DNA from: Branchiostoma lanceolatum
Taxonomy: Eukaryota; Chordata; Leptocardii; Amphioxiformes; Branchiostomatidae
DNA: 64,000 bases
Assembly: GCF_035083965.1 (NCBI RefSeq)
Contig: NC_089731.1
Span: 3,325,001-3,389,000 of the forward strand
Direction of reading: 5' to 3'
Shown: one piece after another, positions 24,081 through 36,040 of the stretch
Numbering within the stretch: the first letter of the stretch is position 1
Layout of the letters: every line of letters starts with the position of its first letter
The notes under the pieces: generated by a model
What the model was told of the DNA's origin: nothing
Databases searched by the model: none
What the model saw: only the letters and a program-made list of their open reading frames with translations
Translations under genes and position numbers: made by a program

Positions 24081-27000
24081 TCATCGAGCAGCTTTGGTGC
24101 ACATGAAAATCCCGAGAAACAGCAGAGCCATGACACAGCTCACCACCTGCGCGGTGAAGAGGTCATGCCAGGACATGGCCCCCATGATGCCGTCCATCGC
24201 GATGGAAGCGCAGTAGCCGAACACGTCCAGAATACTGCTCAGGGTTGAGCAGTACTTCTCCCCTCCAAACGACATGGAGAAGACACAGACAGGAATGTAG
24301 TACGGGGTGGAGATCGTCGCTCCTAAGACGAACACAACGACCCCCGCCAGTGGAATGGTGATGTCCGGTACCGTCCATAAAACGATGAGACATCCTGTTG
24401 ATACCCCCAGGAGGGATGTGATGAAGAGAAAGCGGGCGCGGGGTCCGATGTGGTCGTAAACAATCCCACCGATCATAAGGGAGGCGACCGCTCCGGCCTG
24501 GAAGGAGGAGGCTACCAGGGTCGCGTGGCCGGGGGACAGGTGCAGGCTGTCCTTGAAGTACAGGGGCAGGATGCTCTGCATTTCCATACACCCTGTGAAT
24601 CAACATTGCAAGAGAGTTAATTGATTTTGTGAGTTCATTTTGTGTGGCCTCACCAGTGACTGTGTGGACTGACTGGATAGAGCTGCTTGGAAGCATGGTG
24701 TGAAGACTAGCCGACTGCTGTCCACCCGTGTCGAGGAATACTGGATACTACTACTTCTACTACTACTTAAAAGTTAATGTCCTTGAATTACAGCGGCAGG
24801 ATGCTCTGCATTTCCATACACCCTGTTAATCAATGGCAAGAGAGTTGACATCCGTGAATAGTTTCATCAGGTTGGTACATATGATTCATGTGATTGTACG
24901 TTGTAAATACTTTGCATTTGGGAATGAATCTCATTATTATGTATAAGCAGCAACACCTGTGCTGCATTGCTATGTGAACCGGTCAGAATTGCCTTGAATA
25001 ATTAAAAGAGAGTTAAAAGTTAAGAAGTTCGTCCCACACCTGGTCTAAGTTTTTCAGATTTGGGGCTACACTGCTTTGTAAGCACTGACACACAACGTAT
25101 CACTATGTACAGGGGCAGGATGCTCTGCATTTCCATACACCCTGTCAATCAACATTGCAGGGCTGTTAAACATTAAAGTCCTTACATATGCAGTGGCCTA
25201 CTATCTGTTTACATAGAACTTTGACCAGTTGATACTAACTACTCATGATGCTCAGTCTCCTTTTCCATATTTCTTGTAAATCAATTGCAACTTGAAAGAG
25301 AGTTAAATGGTGGTCTAATATCTTCGGTCTGCTTTTCCATACATCTTGTAAGTCAAGAGATAAAGCCATATGACAGTGCACATCCCCATTTTCTTAACCC
25401 TTGGGCCACACTACTGTACAAGCAGAGATAATACATGTACAACAGCAGGGAACAGCACTTTTGAAGTACAGGGGCGGGATGCTCTGCATTTCCATAGACC
25501 CTGTCAAACAACATTGGAAGAGTTAAAAGTGTTATCTGCAAGATATGGGGCAGTGGCCCAAACTGTTTCCTTAAGCTCTTGGGCCATACAGTTGTGCAAG
25601 CATTACATCAGGGGGCTAGTAATAACCAATAATACTAAACCAATAGTCGTACAGGTAGTGGTGTGTGTTCAACTACCAAGTACCATACTTTTTGCTATAA
25701 GTACTGAGTGCAGATAAGAAATATGTACCATTCTTAAATATATCTGTGTCCAACTCGGTCCACAATACTTAGTACGCCACGGTTGGGGAATCGAGGTGTG
25801 ACCAACTGTATGCAAAGTGAGAACTAGGCTATTTAAAGAGAAAGAAGTTTGATAATCTAAAAATTCCTCCATAAAAAATGTTGACAGACAATTCAGACTC
25901 CATCAGTTCTGAGAGGTGTTTCATTTGATTCTGTGGATGTATGTTGCAATGTTTGCATTTTAAAGTTTTAACATACCTGTCATAAATAGATTGGCAGTCC
26001 CCAGACACCAAAACGCCGGACTTCTGGCAAAATACAACAATGCTTCATTGAGTTTGGCTTTTTCCAGTGGATGGCCGTTTCCGCCTTTGAAGTCATCTTT
26101 TGGCTTCTTGATTGAAGTCTGAAGGCCGAGGTCGCCCGGCGACTCCCGCAGGATGCAGGCACTCATGATCATCATGCTGAATGCCACTGTGGCTGCCACA
26201 AAGAGAATGATTCTCCAGTGAAGACCTGTGTGAAAGGGAAAGTAAGCAGATCTGCAATGGAGGTCACTTGAAGACAGAAGAACAAAGTCCAGACTTTGCA
26301 TGATGTACAAAATGACCAACAAACTTGTGGATGTACTGACTGATAAGTATCTAATACCAGCTCAGAAGAGGACTAGAGATAGTCATGCTTTTAAGTACCA
26401 GAGTTATCAGCCAAGGATTGATGTGTTCAAAGATTCGTATTTTCCAAGAACCATAGTAGAATGGAAATCATTGTCATAAGTACTGTAGGAGCATCTTCAC
26501 TAAATAGCTTTAAAGAACGGTTGCAGTCAGATATGCAAAGACTAGGTGTAACAGACCATTTGGTGTAATATAACCAGCTGCTGCCATGTCGCGTGCCTGC
26601 GAAGCTGGTGTGTTACGCCTAATGGCAGTTATACCGGCTATGTAGATACAGATACAGAAGGGACAAACAGTCTGACAAGTTTTCCTGCAAATGTGTTCAA
26701 CCTGTTGTACACTGATTTTAAGTACTATTAGCTGCATGTCCTACTTATCTTAAAATGTCAGTTTCAAGGTCTTATGTACGTATTATATCAGGCAGTATTG
26801 CGCCGTCAATACAAAGTTGTTGATTGATTGATCATTGATATGTTTGTACAATTTAATTCAGTGGCAACACTGTGATTTCCAAAAAAGTCTGATTCAAGTT
26901 TTTTCTCTAAAGCTTTTGTTTACATTTTTTTCCTCTTGTTTATTTTTTTCACTTTTTGATACCTAGAAAACAAGAAGATAATTAGTTTGACCCAAACAGA

Positions 27001-29704
27001 CATACACTTTTGCAAAGTTTCATGTTTGAAGACTTACCTGCGGAGAGAAGCCCTCCGAGTTAATATAGCCAGGTTCAAATTAAAAGCTTTTGATTTCATC
27101 TTTACCTCTTGCTAATCTTTCACTTTCTCATATATGTTCATATTCTTGTAGTTATAGTTTTCAGAATAGAATAGACTAGTTTTGTACTCATTGTACTGAG
27201 TGCCTTGTCATTGTTGCCATACATTGTACCATGTACAATTGTGGAGCACAGTGATCCACAATTGTACATGGTACAATGTATGGCAACAATATAAATGAAC
27301 TAATTGAATTTTAGTGCTGCACTAAAATTCAATTAGGTCATTTATATCTGAAAACCAAGAAAATAAATGACCTAAACAGACATGTACAATTATTTTTGTG
27401 CAAAGATTGATGTATGAAAACAGACCTGCGGAGAGAAGCCCTCCAAGTACGAAAGTTGACGCCAGCCCTCCAGACCTACTGGCGATGGACATGCCGCTGA
27501 ACACCTTCCCATAATGCTCCTCATCAAACCAGATACAAACCAGCTTGGTCAGGGCAGGCCAGCCGCTGCTCTGCATTCAACAAATAGCAAAAACAAACTT
27601 TAATTGTCTTTATACAGTAGTCAAACTTGCCTTGTGTAACCAATCAAGAAAGGGAGCACCGAAGTCCTTGGAAATGTTGTACTTGTCCAGTAATATGTAT
27701 ATGATATTGTTGATGTTTTATGTTTTTAATATGGGTTAGGCTGTGCCTGAAATTAAGTATCAATGGCCACTATGCAGGGGTGGTAACTACTTAGTAGTAC
27801 ATGTACAGTTTTGACTGTACTTTCAAGATCAGTTCTTTCACTTCTTGCATGAAATTCATATTTGCTTATCTGATCCTGCGGAAACATGGTGTGAAGACTA
27901 GCTGACCGTGTTGACCACTCCTGAGTCAGTGACCATAGCAGCAGTTTAATCAAATACTGGATTCAACTACTGCTACTTTTTTTGTACTATTGCTACAACT
28001 ACATTTGTTCATTCATTCCCTTGATCAGGACTTAGACACATGATTCCAGAAGAATCCAAACTTACCATACATATTTTGTTGACCATGAATATTGCGATGA
28101 AGAACAGCTTGGTGTAGACATTGGCAAACAGAGAGGTGAAGAAGACCACAGCGGTCAGGGCAGAGATCATGACCTTCCGACCTCCAAACGTGTCAGCTAT
28201 CGCCCCAGACAGCAGTTTACCCACAATGTAGGCACCGTTGCCATAGGCCAGGACAGTCCCGGCATCAAACTGCAATTGCCAATAGATTATAAAATTTATT
28301 GCACAACAATTGAACAAGATACAATGTATGGCATCTTCTGTTTCAAAACAATACTAGTAAGTTAAACCATTTTATGATATGGGATGAGAATGTGATTTTA
28401 CAATTATGATTGAATCTATTACTAGTAGCTAAGTAACAGCTGTTAGTGACCAGTCAAGAAGGTGGCTATTTATGTAACTTAAAGGTGGTGACTATGGAAT
28501 CTTCCATGGAATCTTCCATTGTATGCTAATGAACCCAAATAAGGTAAATTAATTCTTTTTGCAGCAGGGAGGAAGAGGTTTTCGACTAAAACAATTCTAT
28601 ATATAGTACAGTTTAATATACAGTTTCTGTAGTAATAAAATTGTTATTCATCTATTTATCTATTTCATCACAAGACAGCTATTCATGATGTCATGATTTT
28701 GAATTGGAAAGATCTACAGCATATTCACTAGCAAACACATTCAGACATGTACAAAATAACCAACATAAACTAACAAAGTCAGATATATTCTAGATCTATA
28801 CTAGGCCACATACCTTTGTGAATTCTAGTTCCTTGTCGTCAGTCATAGCTGCGAGAGAGACCTCCGTGCCCACCCTGCACAGGATGATACTGAAGTAGGC
28901 TAGGAACAGGCAGCAGAAAATGGCCACCTGCCAGCGAACTCTGCGGGCTGGGAGTGGAAGAAAGGGGGATCTTAGTAAAAGGTACAAAGGAACGTAAAGG
29001 TAAGTCCCATAGTCTTTTTGAGGCTATAGAGGGTGTTAATTTGCTATTCTAGGGCATGGTATTGGAAGGGGAAGCAAATCTGTCTCCTTCCAATATCTTT
29101 TATGTCCCCATCCAAAGTTTGGTACCCAACTTTACACCTGGGAGGAGTGAGTAAAGTCGTGTTTATTATCCTCCCAAGGGCACAACATCGGTGGCATGTC
29201 AGGGCAGGGCTTTCGTCTTCGACCTAGGTTCTGGGCCAAACACCCTAACAGCCTAAACATTGCGCCAACACGGCATCAGTTAAAAAGGTATATCAGTGTT
29301 GCATATATGCGGTAGATGACTGATATAAAAAAATTCCTTTGGCCCCTTATTCTTAATTGGAAATGTAACTTGAAGCTCACTCACCCACTCACCCACCCAC
29401 GTACTCTCTCACTCAGACATCCACTCTCACTCACACACACCAATAATATGTCTGCGCTCCTTAGTCGTCGCCAAAAAATAACAAACACTAACACAACATG
29501 CAACACTAACTTGCATGTGTGCAACTTATTGAATGGTTGTAACGTTTTATGGCACCTACTGAGAAAGGGCTTCCGTCTTCGAGTCTTAAGATCCCCATCT
29601 CGAGTCTTAAGATGGTCTACGACATCTCCATCACCGTCTTCTGGCAAAAGCAGCGGGTCTCTTGGCCCTTTTCCTTTCAGATCGAGCTCTTCCGCAAACT
29701 CCAT
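24081..29704 (-). CDS. MFS transporter, SLC37/organophosphate antiporter-like
   Basis: Six exons join in phase: 29704-29560, 28947-28814, 28269-28066, 27570-27426, 26225-25977 and 24592-24081 (stop TGA), giving 462 residues, the usual size for a 12-helix major facilitator. The N-terminus is acidic and then basic (LKTRDGDLKTRRRK). The first helix follows (AIFCCLFLAYFSIILC). Exon 3 carries the loop signature AIADTFGGRK. Exon 4 has SSGWPALTKLVCIWF, close to the GWP...WF stretch of SLC37 and GlpT-like proteins. Exon 5 has ILRESPGDLGL before the central loop, and exon 6 holds about five helices. The family uses transmembrane exchange of organic phosphates; the substrate here cannot be read from the sequence. 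The exon 1 donor (CTCA/GTAGGT) was chosen because it gives the phase exon 2 needs, and the ATG at 29704 is the first in frame. The gene is head to head with TTC36. Introns contain a LINE fragment, twin palindromes and copies of exon ends. Confidence 0.83.
24793..25505 (-). repeat. Tandem copies of the transporter's last-exon 5' end
   Basis: The acceptor and first roughly 35-45 nt of the last transporter exon (true start 24592) recur at 24822, 25141 and 25500, all with AG then GGTGTATGGAAATGCAGAGC or GGTCTATGGAAATGCAGAGC. Weaker traces are near 25290 and 25345. Intron sequence such as TTAACTCTC, TTGATT and CACAG or AACAG precedes each. Confidence 0.85.
26310..26660 (+). mobile_element. LINE 3' fragment in transporter intron
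   Basis: The plus strand reads LIPAQKRTRDSHAFKYQ and DVFKDSYFPRTIVEWNSLS, the conserved end of many CR1/L2-type ORF2 proteins, followed by ALKNGCSQ and a 3' end with GCGAAGCTGGTGTG and GTAGATACAGATACAG. The same family is present at 59.26-59.6 kb on the other strand. Confidence 0.7.
27210..27347. repeat. Two adjacent palindromes
   Basis: A perfect 36 bp inverted repeat (arms 27210-27245 and 27255-27290, 9 nt loop) is followed directly by a second, nearly perfect one (arms about 27289-27317 and 27319-27347, core CTAATTGAATTTTAGTGC). They lie in the intron between the fourth and fifth transporter exons. Confidence 0.95.
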
Positions 29705-30395
29705 CTGGATAAACTCCGACGTCAACTTGAAGTAAAAATTCGCTTTGCAGTATGAATTGAACGTCCCATCTCTTAGTTAAAACCTTCTAATCAACACATC
29801 GCCATGAGAAACTCTACATATTGGACAGTTTTTAATCTGGAAGTCTAAGAATGCGGAAGTACAGCTTCCGACGTGGCCTTTCTCAGGTCAGCAGTATGAG
29901 GGCGACAGAACCCAGATTGTAAACATGATAGCAAACACCGTACAAAATGAAGACTACGGCAAACTACACAACCTAAAAACGCATAATTATACTATTGGTA
30001 TTACATTTCTATATGATTGTGCTGAATAGCTTATTAGTTACCAACATCAAATAGCTTTAGAAATTATTGATGTTTTGTCGCCCTCAAAAGCGTTCGTGAG
30101 GTCAATAGAAGAGTTCACTTGTATTATGATAACCTATAAATATTAAATATACGTTTATAATCATAAATTTGACAACCTGAAAGTATTTGTACATACAATT
30201 ATATATTATAATTATAATACACTATTGAAAAGGATAATACTTGGGGTTTTACATAGAATAAGGGCTTCTTATTTTGTTTATTTTAAATATTTTATTTTTA
30301 TTTAACAATATTTGTAACCTCTGCGCACTTGGTTTGATCCGACAAATTTCTGCAGACGACACAGTGCACAGTGGAAGTTTGATGGTCACATCATC
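29705..30395. promoter_or_regulatory. Divergent intergenic region, transporter and TTC36
   Basis: The start codons of the transporter (minus) and TTC36 (plus) are 691 bp apart and face away from each other. The stretch is AT-rich, with ATATTATAATTATAATACAC around 30200. No clear CCAAT box or TATA element stands out, so this is inferred from arrangement only. Confidence 0.4.
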
Positions 30396-33300
30396 ATGGC
30401 AACTGCACACGACAAGCGCGTCCTCAACTCCATCTTTAACCCAAATCTACCATTCGGAGACGTCGTAGAAGACGAAGAAGAAAACGAGGAGCGAGAAGGT
30501 AACGTTATAGGGACATTTGGGCAGGGAGCGGTAGAGGTCGGGTTGGTTGGGGGAGGGGGGCTCCTACAAATTATAAAAAAAGGGTCTGGTTGCTGTCCGG
30601 TGTGCTGTCGTGCATTGTGGCACGTAACGAAGTTTCCTTGTGTTTTTCTGCTGCAAGATTTAGAGGTTTTGAGGAGTTGCTGGCCCAAGCGAATATTGAT
30701 ATAGAAATAACTCTAGTTGCCTCTGGGGCAGCCTGTTCGACTTCCATTCAATTTCCAAGGATAGGGGGCAAGGACATCGACTGCAAAAGGAACACAGCAA
30801 CAACAACAACAACAACAACATACACGTGTAGGGTACAAAACAAAGACGTCATGTATAAGTGGGAACTGGAATGTGATCTGTATATGTAGATCCCCAAAAT
30901 CATAATGCATGAAGCAATTGACAATTCTTTATTCATTCATCCAGTTTATTATCAAATACAAAATTCATATAAAATCGAACTTGTTTGACTAGAATAGTAT
31001 TAGTAGAAAGGAATAATACAATGCTGAACTTTTATCCAACGCTAGGGTATTCACAGATAAGATTTTCAACAACCACAGTCACCTCCTTCAGGATCAATAA
31101 TGAAAGGAATGAAAGTAGGAATGTTTCATCGGGCTGCTATGAACGCCTTCAGAGTTCAAGCACATATGTATACACTTCATCATGCTTGCTACTAGATCGC
31201 TCTGTTGGGAACGGGTTTTCTGCGCGTGAAAAATTTGCGCGTGAAAATTTGCGCGTGAAGAATTTGCGCGTGAAAAAATTAATTTCTTTAAAATGTGTCA
31301 GAAAATGTGCAGTATAATTTTCTTAGACAGGAAAATGTGATCCCATGATACAATTTTTCATCTGACACCTGAATTTATGGTTTTAAAACTTTTGATTTTT
31401 TAGTCCCTTGGGAATAGGTCCCTTGGGAATAATTAAACTTTTGGGGGCTTGAAACCTAAACATTTGAAAATCACTTGAATCTTTAAGAAATACATAGTCA
31501 ACTTACTTATATAAGGTTTTGTATTGTAAAATGTAACTATTTGAAGCTTTTCTCCATTCTATTAGCCTAAATTAATCTTTTCTCAAGCAGATTCTTTCAC
31601 GCGCAAATTTCAAACTTTTTTGCGCGTGAAAACTTAACATTTGAAAATCACTTAAAAATCACTTGAAGATTGAAAGAACAACATTTTGAACTGTAGAATG
31701 CAGCAATAAGATACTTAATTCCATTGTGGGTCATCTTATTTCAAGTTTTAAGCTTAAAACCTCAAAAAAGGTTTTAAAACCCTTGGGAGTCAGCTTAGAT
31801 ATTCCCAAGGGACCTAAAATTCAAACCCAAAATTCAGGAAACAGATGCAAAATCATATCATGTGGTAACAATTTTCTGACTAAGAATTTTGTAGTGCACA
31901 TTTCCTGACACATTGCTTGAACTTTATTTTTTCACGCGCAAATTTTTCACGCGCAAGTTTTTCACGCGCAAATTTCTCACGCGCACAAAACCCCAACCCG
32001 CTCTGTTTGTTTGCAAATGTATATGAGCGATAGCTGTTTCTGTTTAAATCTGGGATATCTAGTGATCAGGAGTTGACTGGTAGGCAGAAGATAACTGATT
32101 ATCATTTAAATTAGCAGATCATTTACTAATTTATATTCAAATTAATCTTTAATACTGGTATTGAAGGTATGCAGGCAGCAAGTTAGTAGTTGTGCATGGA
32201 GGAATTAGGTATTCTCCAAGCAGATCCAAGTAGGATCGGACTTGGATACTTGGGCTCAGTGTTTTATGCCTTTTTCAGTATTTTGTTTGTACTTTCTATA
32301 CTCTCTACTTTTTATCTCTTCACCTCCACATAGGACCACTAGAAAATACACCTCCTTGACCAAAAGAACAAAGAGACAGAATGATTACATTTATTGACGT
32401 CCATAAAAATCCATAACCTTAGACATACATACTAATTACTATTAAAAAGAAACTCACATCAAAATACATGGGCGATGCATTTTTGTACATGTAGCATCAG
32501 AAGATAAAATTATGCTCTACAGATAATATCCACTTGGTCTCATCAACACTGTTCACATTTGCAGGAACAGAAGAGAACGAAGCAGTCAAAGAGGCAAAGA
32601 GGTTGGAGCTTCTTGCCGTGCAGTGCGCAGAAAATGGAGATATCGACCAGGCACTGGACCTGTTTAACCAGGCAGTGGTGGTGGCGCCGGACTGGGCTTC
32701 AGGGTACAACAACAGAGCACAGGCACTCAGACTGAAGGGCGATGTATTAGGTGACTCACCGTTTCCCTGTGAATACTAGTAGTTTGGTCAGGTTGGCAGC
32801 CCGTGACTTAGCAGTGGGAGTTTTTTTCTGGGAAAAATTTGCAATTTAGTGGGGCAACCAAGCAGGGGGGTGGTGTGGAAGTGGGTTTTAGAGAATTTTT
32901 CGTTAAAATGGGGCAATCTAAAGGCTTCCTGAGGGGGAAGATTACTGTCAGACATCTCAAATTAATAAGTTGAAGACTGTGACCTACAGATGTAGTAGCA
33001 TCCCTGGTCAATCAGAATTTTAAGCTTGTCAGAGGAGCTGCTCCCCTGGTAATTACATGTAAGACTCAGTTAAGAGGGTGCATGGTCAGGGCATGCTGTG
33101 CCCCTGTTTAGATATTTAAGCTCTGAGAATCAGTCATTGCATGTATATAGGTCTGAGGAAGACTGATTATGGGTGGGTACAGGAATGCTGGAATTGTTTT
33201 AGATCTGAACTAAATTAACTATCAAACCAACAAACTGAATTTTTTTGTTACAGGTGCCCTGGATGATTTGAACAAAGCCATCAACCTGAGCCAGGGAAAG

Positions 33301-33893
33301 GGGAAAGCAGCATGCCAGGCATTCACGCAGAGGGGTCTTATCAACAGGTAAAGACCATATACATATATTAGTTGTTTTCCCAGTAGGGGTAGAGGAAATG
33401 TTTTTATATTGTTTTTATATTGCCAAGATAGCTTTGGCCACAGCAATTTAATTGGTTGGTTCTTGGATTTTCTCTGTCCTCTTCATAAGAAATGTGTCCC
33501 TAGAATGTCATAGAAACAAGGACATAAATTAGTGTGGTATTTGCTAACCTTTACCACACTGAAGTAGCCATTTGACACCCCATTCTCTATTGGTTACAGA
33601 GATAGGCAGCAGGGAGAAGGTTAAAGCATGTTCACTGAGCAGGTTTTGCTGACGAATTTGGATTCCAGATCACATTTATGGAAATGAAGTCTTGAAAAAA
33701 ATTTGCTCATCCCTTTTTCAGGTTGGAGGGCAAGGATGAGGAAGCCCTGGAAGACTTTAAGAAAGCTGCTTGCTTGGGGAGTGAGTTTGCCAAGACGCAA
33801 GTCGTTGCCATGAATCCTTACGCTGCCCTCTGCAACCAGATGCTGCGGGAGGTTATCGGCAAACTGAAGAGAGGAGAGGCAGACGAAGAATAG
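30396..33893 (+). CDS. TTC36: Tetratricopeptide repeat protein 36
   Basis: Four exons join in phase: 30396-30498, 32565-32750, 33254-33347 and 33722-33893 (stop TAG), giving 184 residues against about 189 in human. Recognisable stretches are VLNSIFNPNLPFGDVV near the start, the first TPR helices (LELLAVQCAENGDIDQALDL), SGYNNRAQALRLKGD, QAFTQRGLINRLEGKDEEA, and the C-terminal MNPYAALCNQML, which is characteristic of TTC36. The three TPR motifs form a small helical scaffold. Vertebrate TTC36 (HBP21) is reported as an Hsp70-binding protein; I infer a similar chaperone-adaptor role. The ATG is preceded by CATC and is the first in frame. Intron 1 contains a 0.8 kb foldback element. The 3' UTR is a tandem repeat with an AATAAA at 34068-34073. 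Confidence 0.93.
31207..31998. mobile_element. Foldback DNA element with GCGCGTGAAA arrays
   Basis: The element is flanked by a perfect 9 bp duplication CGCTCTGTT (31198-31206 and 31999-32007). Each end has four TTTGCGCGTGAAAA-type units, in opposite orientation, and a facing pair lies in the centre (about 31600-31630). CCCTTGGGA stretches at about 31400-31430 and 31780-31815 are also inverted. No coding sequence is seen. It sits in TTC36 intron 1. The 9 bp duplication is compatible with a Mutator-like element. Confidence 0.85.
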
Positions 33894-33897
33894 ACAA

Positions 33898-34475
33898 CTG
33901 TAGAACTCTGATATGGACTTCTGAACTTTTTAAACAAAAGGCTCTGGACTTTTGAACTATTGGGAACTTTTTTCACGAAAGGAGTGGAAAACAACACTTT
34001 GAGTTGTTCTACAAATTAGGACGTATGCCTTAAAGATTTGGAACTACACGTACAAAAACTTTACGATAATAAATGAAACTTAACATGCTGATGAATTAAC
34101 AACATTACTGTAGAACTCTGCTCTGGACTTCTGAACAATTGGGAACTTTTTTCACAATAGGAGTGGAAAACAACACTTTCTGGGGTGTTCTGCAATTCAA
34201 AACCGATACCTACAAGACTTGTAGTATATGAAATCCTGAGAATAATGAATGGAGCTTAACATTGCTATAATGTATAAACAACTATAGAGCTCTGCTCTGG
34301 ATTTCTCAACAATTGTGAACCTTTTAGCAATTTGAGCGGAAAACAACACTGAGGTGTTCTGCAAATTAAAACCAATTTCCAAAATTGGAGTTTACGAAAC
34401 ACTGACAATGATGAATTAACAGCTGAAGAGCTTGGCTCTGGACATCTTAACAATTGTGATGGTATGTAGTACTCA
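33898..34475 (+). repeat. Tandemly repeated 3' UTR of TTC36
   Basis: Just after the TTC36 stop, three good copies and one partial copy of a unit of about 140-210 bp follow one another, with starts near 33900, 34110, 34285 and 34426. Each begins with a variant of TAGAACTCTGCTCTGGACTT and continues with GGGAACTTTTTTCAC, GTGGAAAACAACACT and an AATAAATGAA or AATGAATGGA element. The first copy contains a perfect poly(A) signal (34068-34073), so the copies may offer alternative 3' ends. Confidence 0.8.
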
Positions 34476-35834
34476 AGGCTTTCCTCCTATGGGGGATTGA
34501 AGCTTAAAAAATGGCTTATTATATTGTGCAGTGGTGATTTTGTGTATGAAGCCTGATTTTGCAGTACTAGTCCTGCCTTCAGCATTGTATCTTAAGATAT
34601 CACTGTGATGCCAATATTTGAGTCCAATAACAACAAAAAAATGGTAAAGGCGAAGTGTGGATGCAGAAAGATTTAATTCATAACTAGTTGTACTGAATAC
34701 ATGAAATACACACAATCAAACAGAAAAGATATATATCCCTGCTGGACAACCGTAGTTCTCCATCCATTTATTGATTAATTGGAATGTGTGCTCTGTGTGA
34801 TGCGAACTAGTTTGCATTGACAACCTTTGACCCCTTGCTGATACTAGTATCACATGTGCAGTAAGTCATGTGTCCTCAGCAATGGGGTCGGACAGCAGAA
34901 GAAGAATGAGTGAGTCAGTCGAAACTTTTTGAGTTGGAGAACACACCCCGACCAATCAAACCACGTGAAACGCATTGAAACTTAGATTCGTATCAGCCAT
35001 GACCCGACAAATCACTTTCTAACTTGCGTTAACGACTACATCTGACCAAACAAACTTGCCAGTGAGATGGTGGAAGGTGTCAGCTTCAAAAAGATGTTTT
35101 CAGATTGACAATTTTGCCACTTTGGAAGTGATCGAATCCGTCCGCGATGTAAGCTTTAGAGAAATATAGCAGTAAGAAATTATTATTTTTTTTTTCAATC
35201 TTTGCTTGTATTCCATATCAAGAAATGTACAGAACAATATACAGAATGTGTTTTGGGCTATATCATGTCAAATACTGAAAAACTCAAAGGCTCTCTTTGC
35301 AAGATTTTTCCTTGAAAAAATTAAGCAGCTTTTAATTCTCGAAAACTAGAAATTCCCAACTTAACTTGTTAGTAATTCATGACATTTTTCTAAATGGTCA
35401 TTGTAAGTACAATATTCCCCAATATTCTGAGTCTTTTGAACTAAAAAGCAAAACAATATTTGGGACCCTTTTTCAAGTTTTCATTATGTTTGCTAGACTG
35501 CCTTTCAAGGCTCTGAAAGTTTCATAAGTAGGCACCCTGTACAGTTCAACAGGCATGTTTTTTTTTCAATGTGAAAAATATTCTGGGGTTATTCAAGTTT
35601 ATTGTTCAATATATCTTTCATAGAAGGCATTGAAATAGTGGTTACTTTTGATACAACAGTACAAAGAGAGCCCTTCATACAAGTTCTAGAAATGTTTACG
35701 GTATTGTAATTGCTACTCCTTATAATATACTTTTTTGTTTGCCTGCAAGTTGTACAAGGTTGATGTAAAACAGCGCGCAGTTCTGGAAAATGTCAGACTT
35801 TCAGATCTAGAGTGAACCTTTGATAATTACAAAT

Positions 35835-36040
35835 ACTCTCCAAGCAGAGGTTAGGCTCTGGCTTATTGCTGTTTTTGTCGTGTTTTTTTATTTTAATTTT
35901 CAGTCAACTTTTTCTTTTCGTCTGCCAACTCACCCCATGGTAAGAACCGGCAGAGGTTTGACTGACAAAATAGAAAGCCCGACAAAAACGCAAAAAAAAA
36001 AGTCAAAAACATGTGGGAGCCTAATCTCTGCTTGTAGAGT
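35835..36040. mobile_element. CAAGCAGA-type MITE
   Basis: Ends are ACTCTCCAAGCAGAGGTTAG and the complement of ACTCTACAAGCAGAGATTAG. TACAAAT (or TACAAATA) flanks it at 35828-35834 and 36041-36047, a 7-8 bp target duplication as in hAT elements. The overlapping 98-codon frame is not a gene. Confidence 0.75.
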
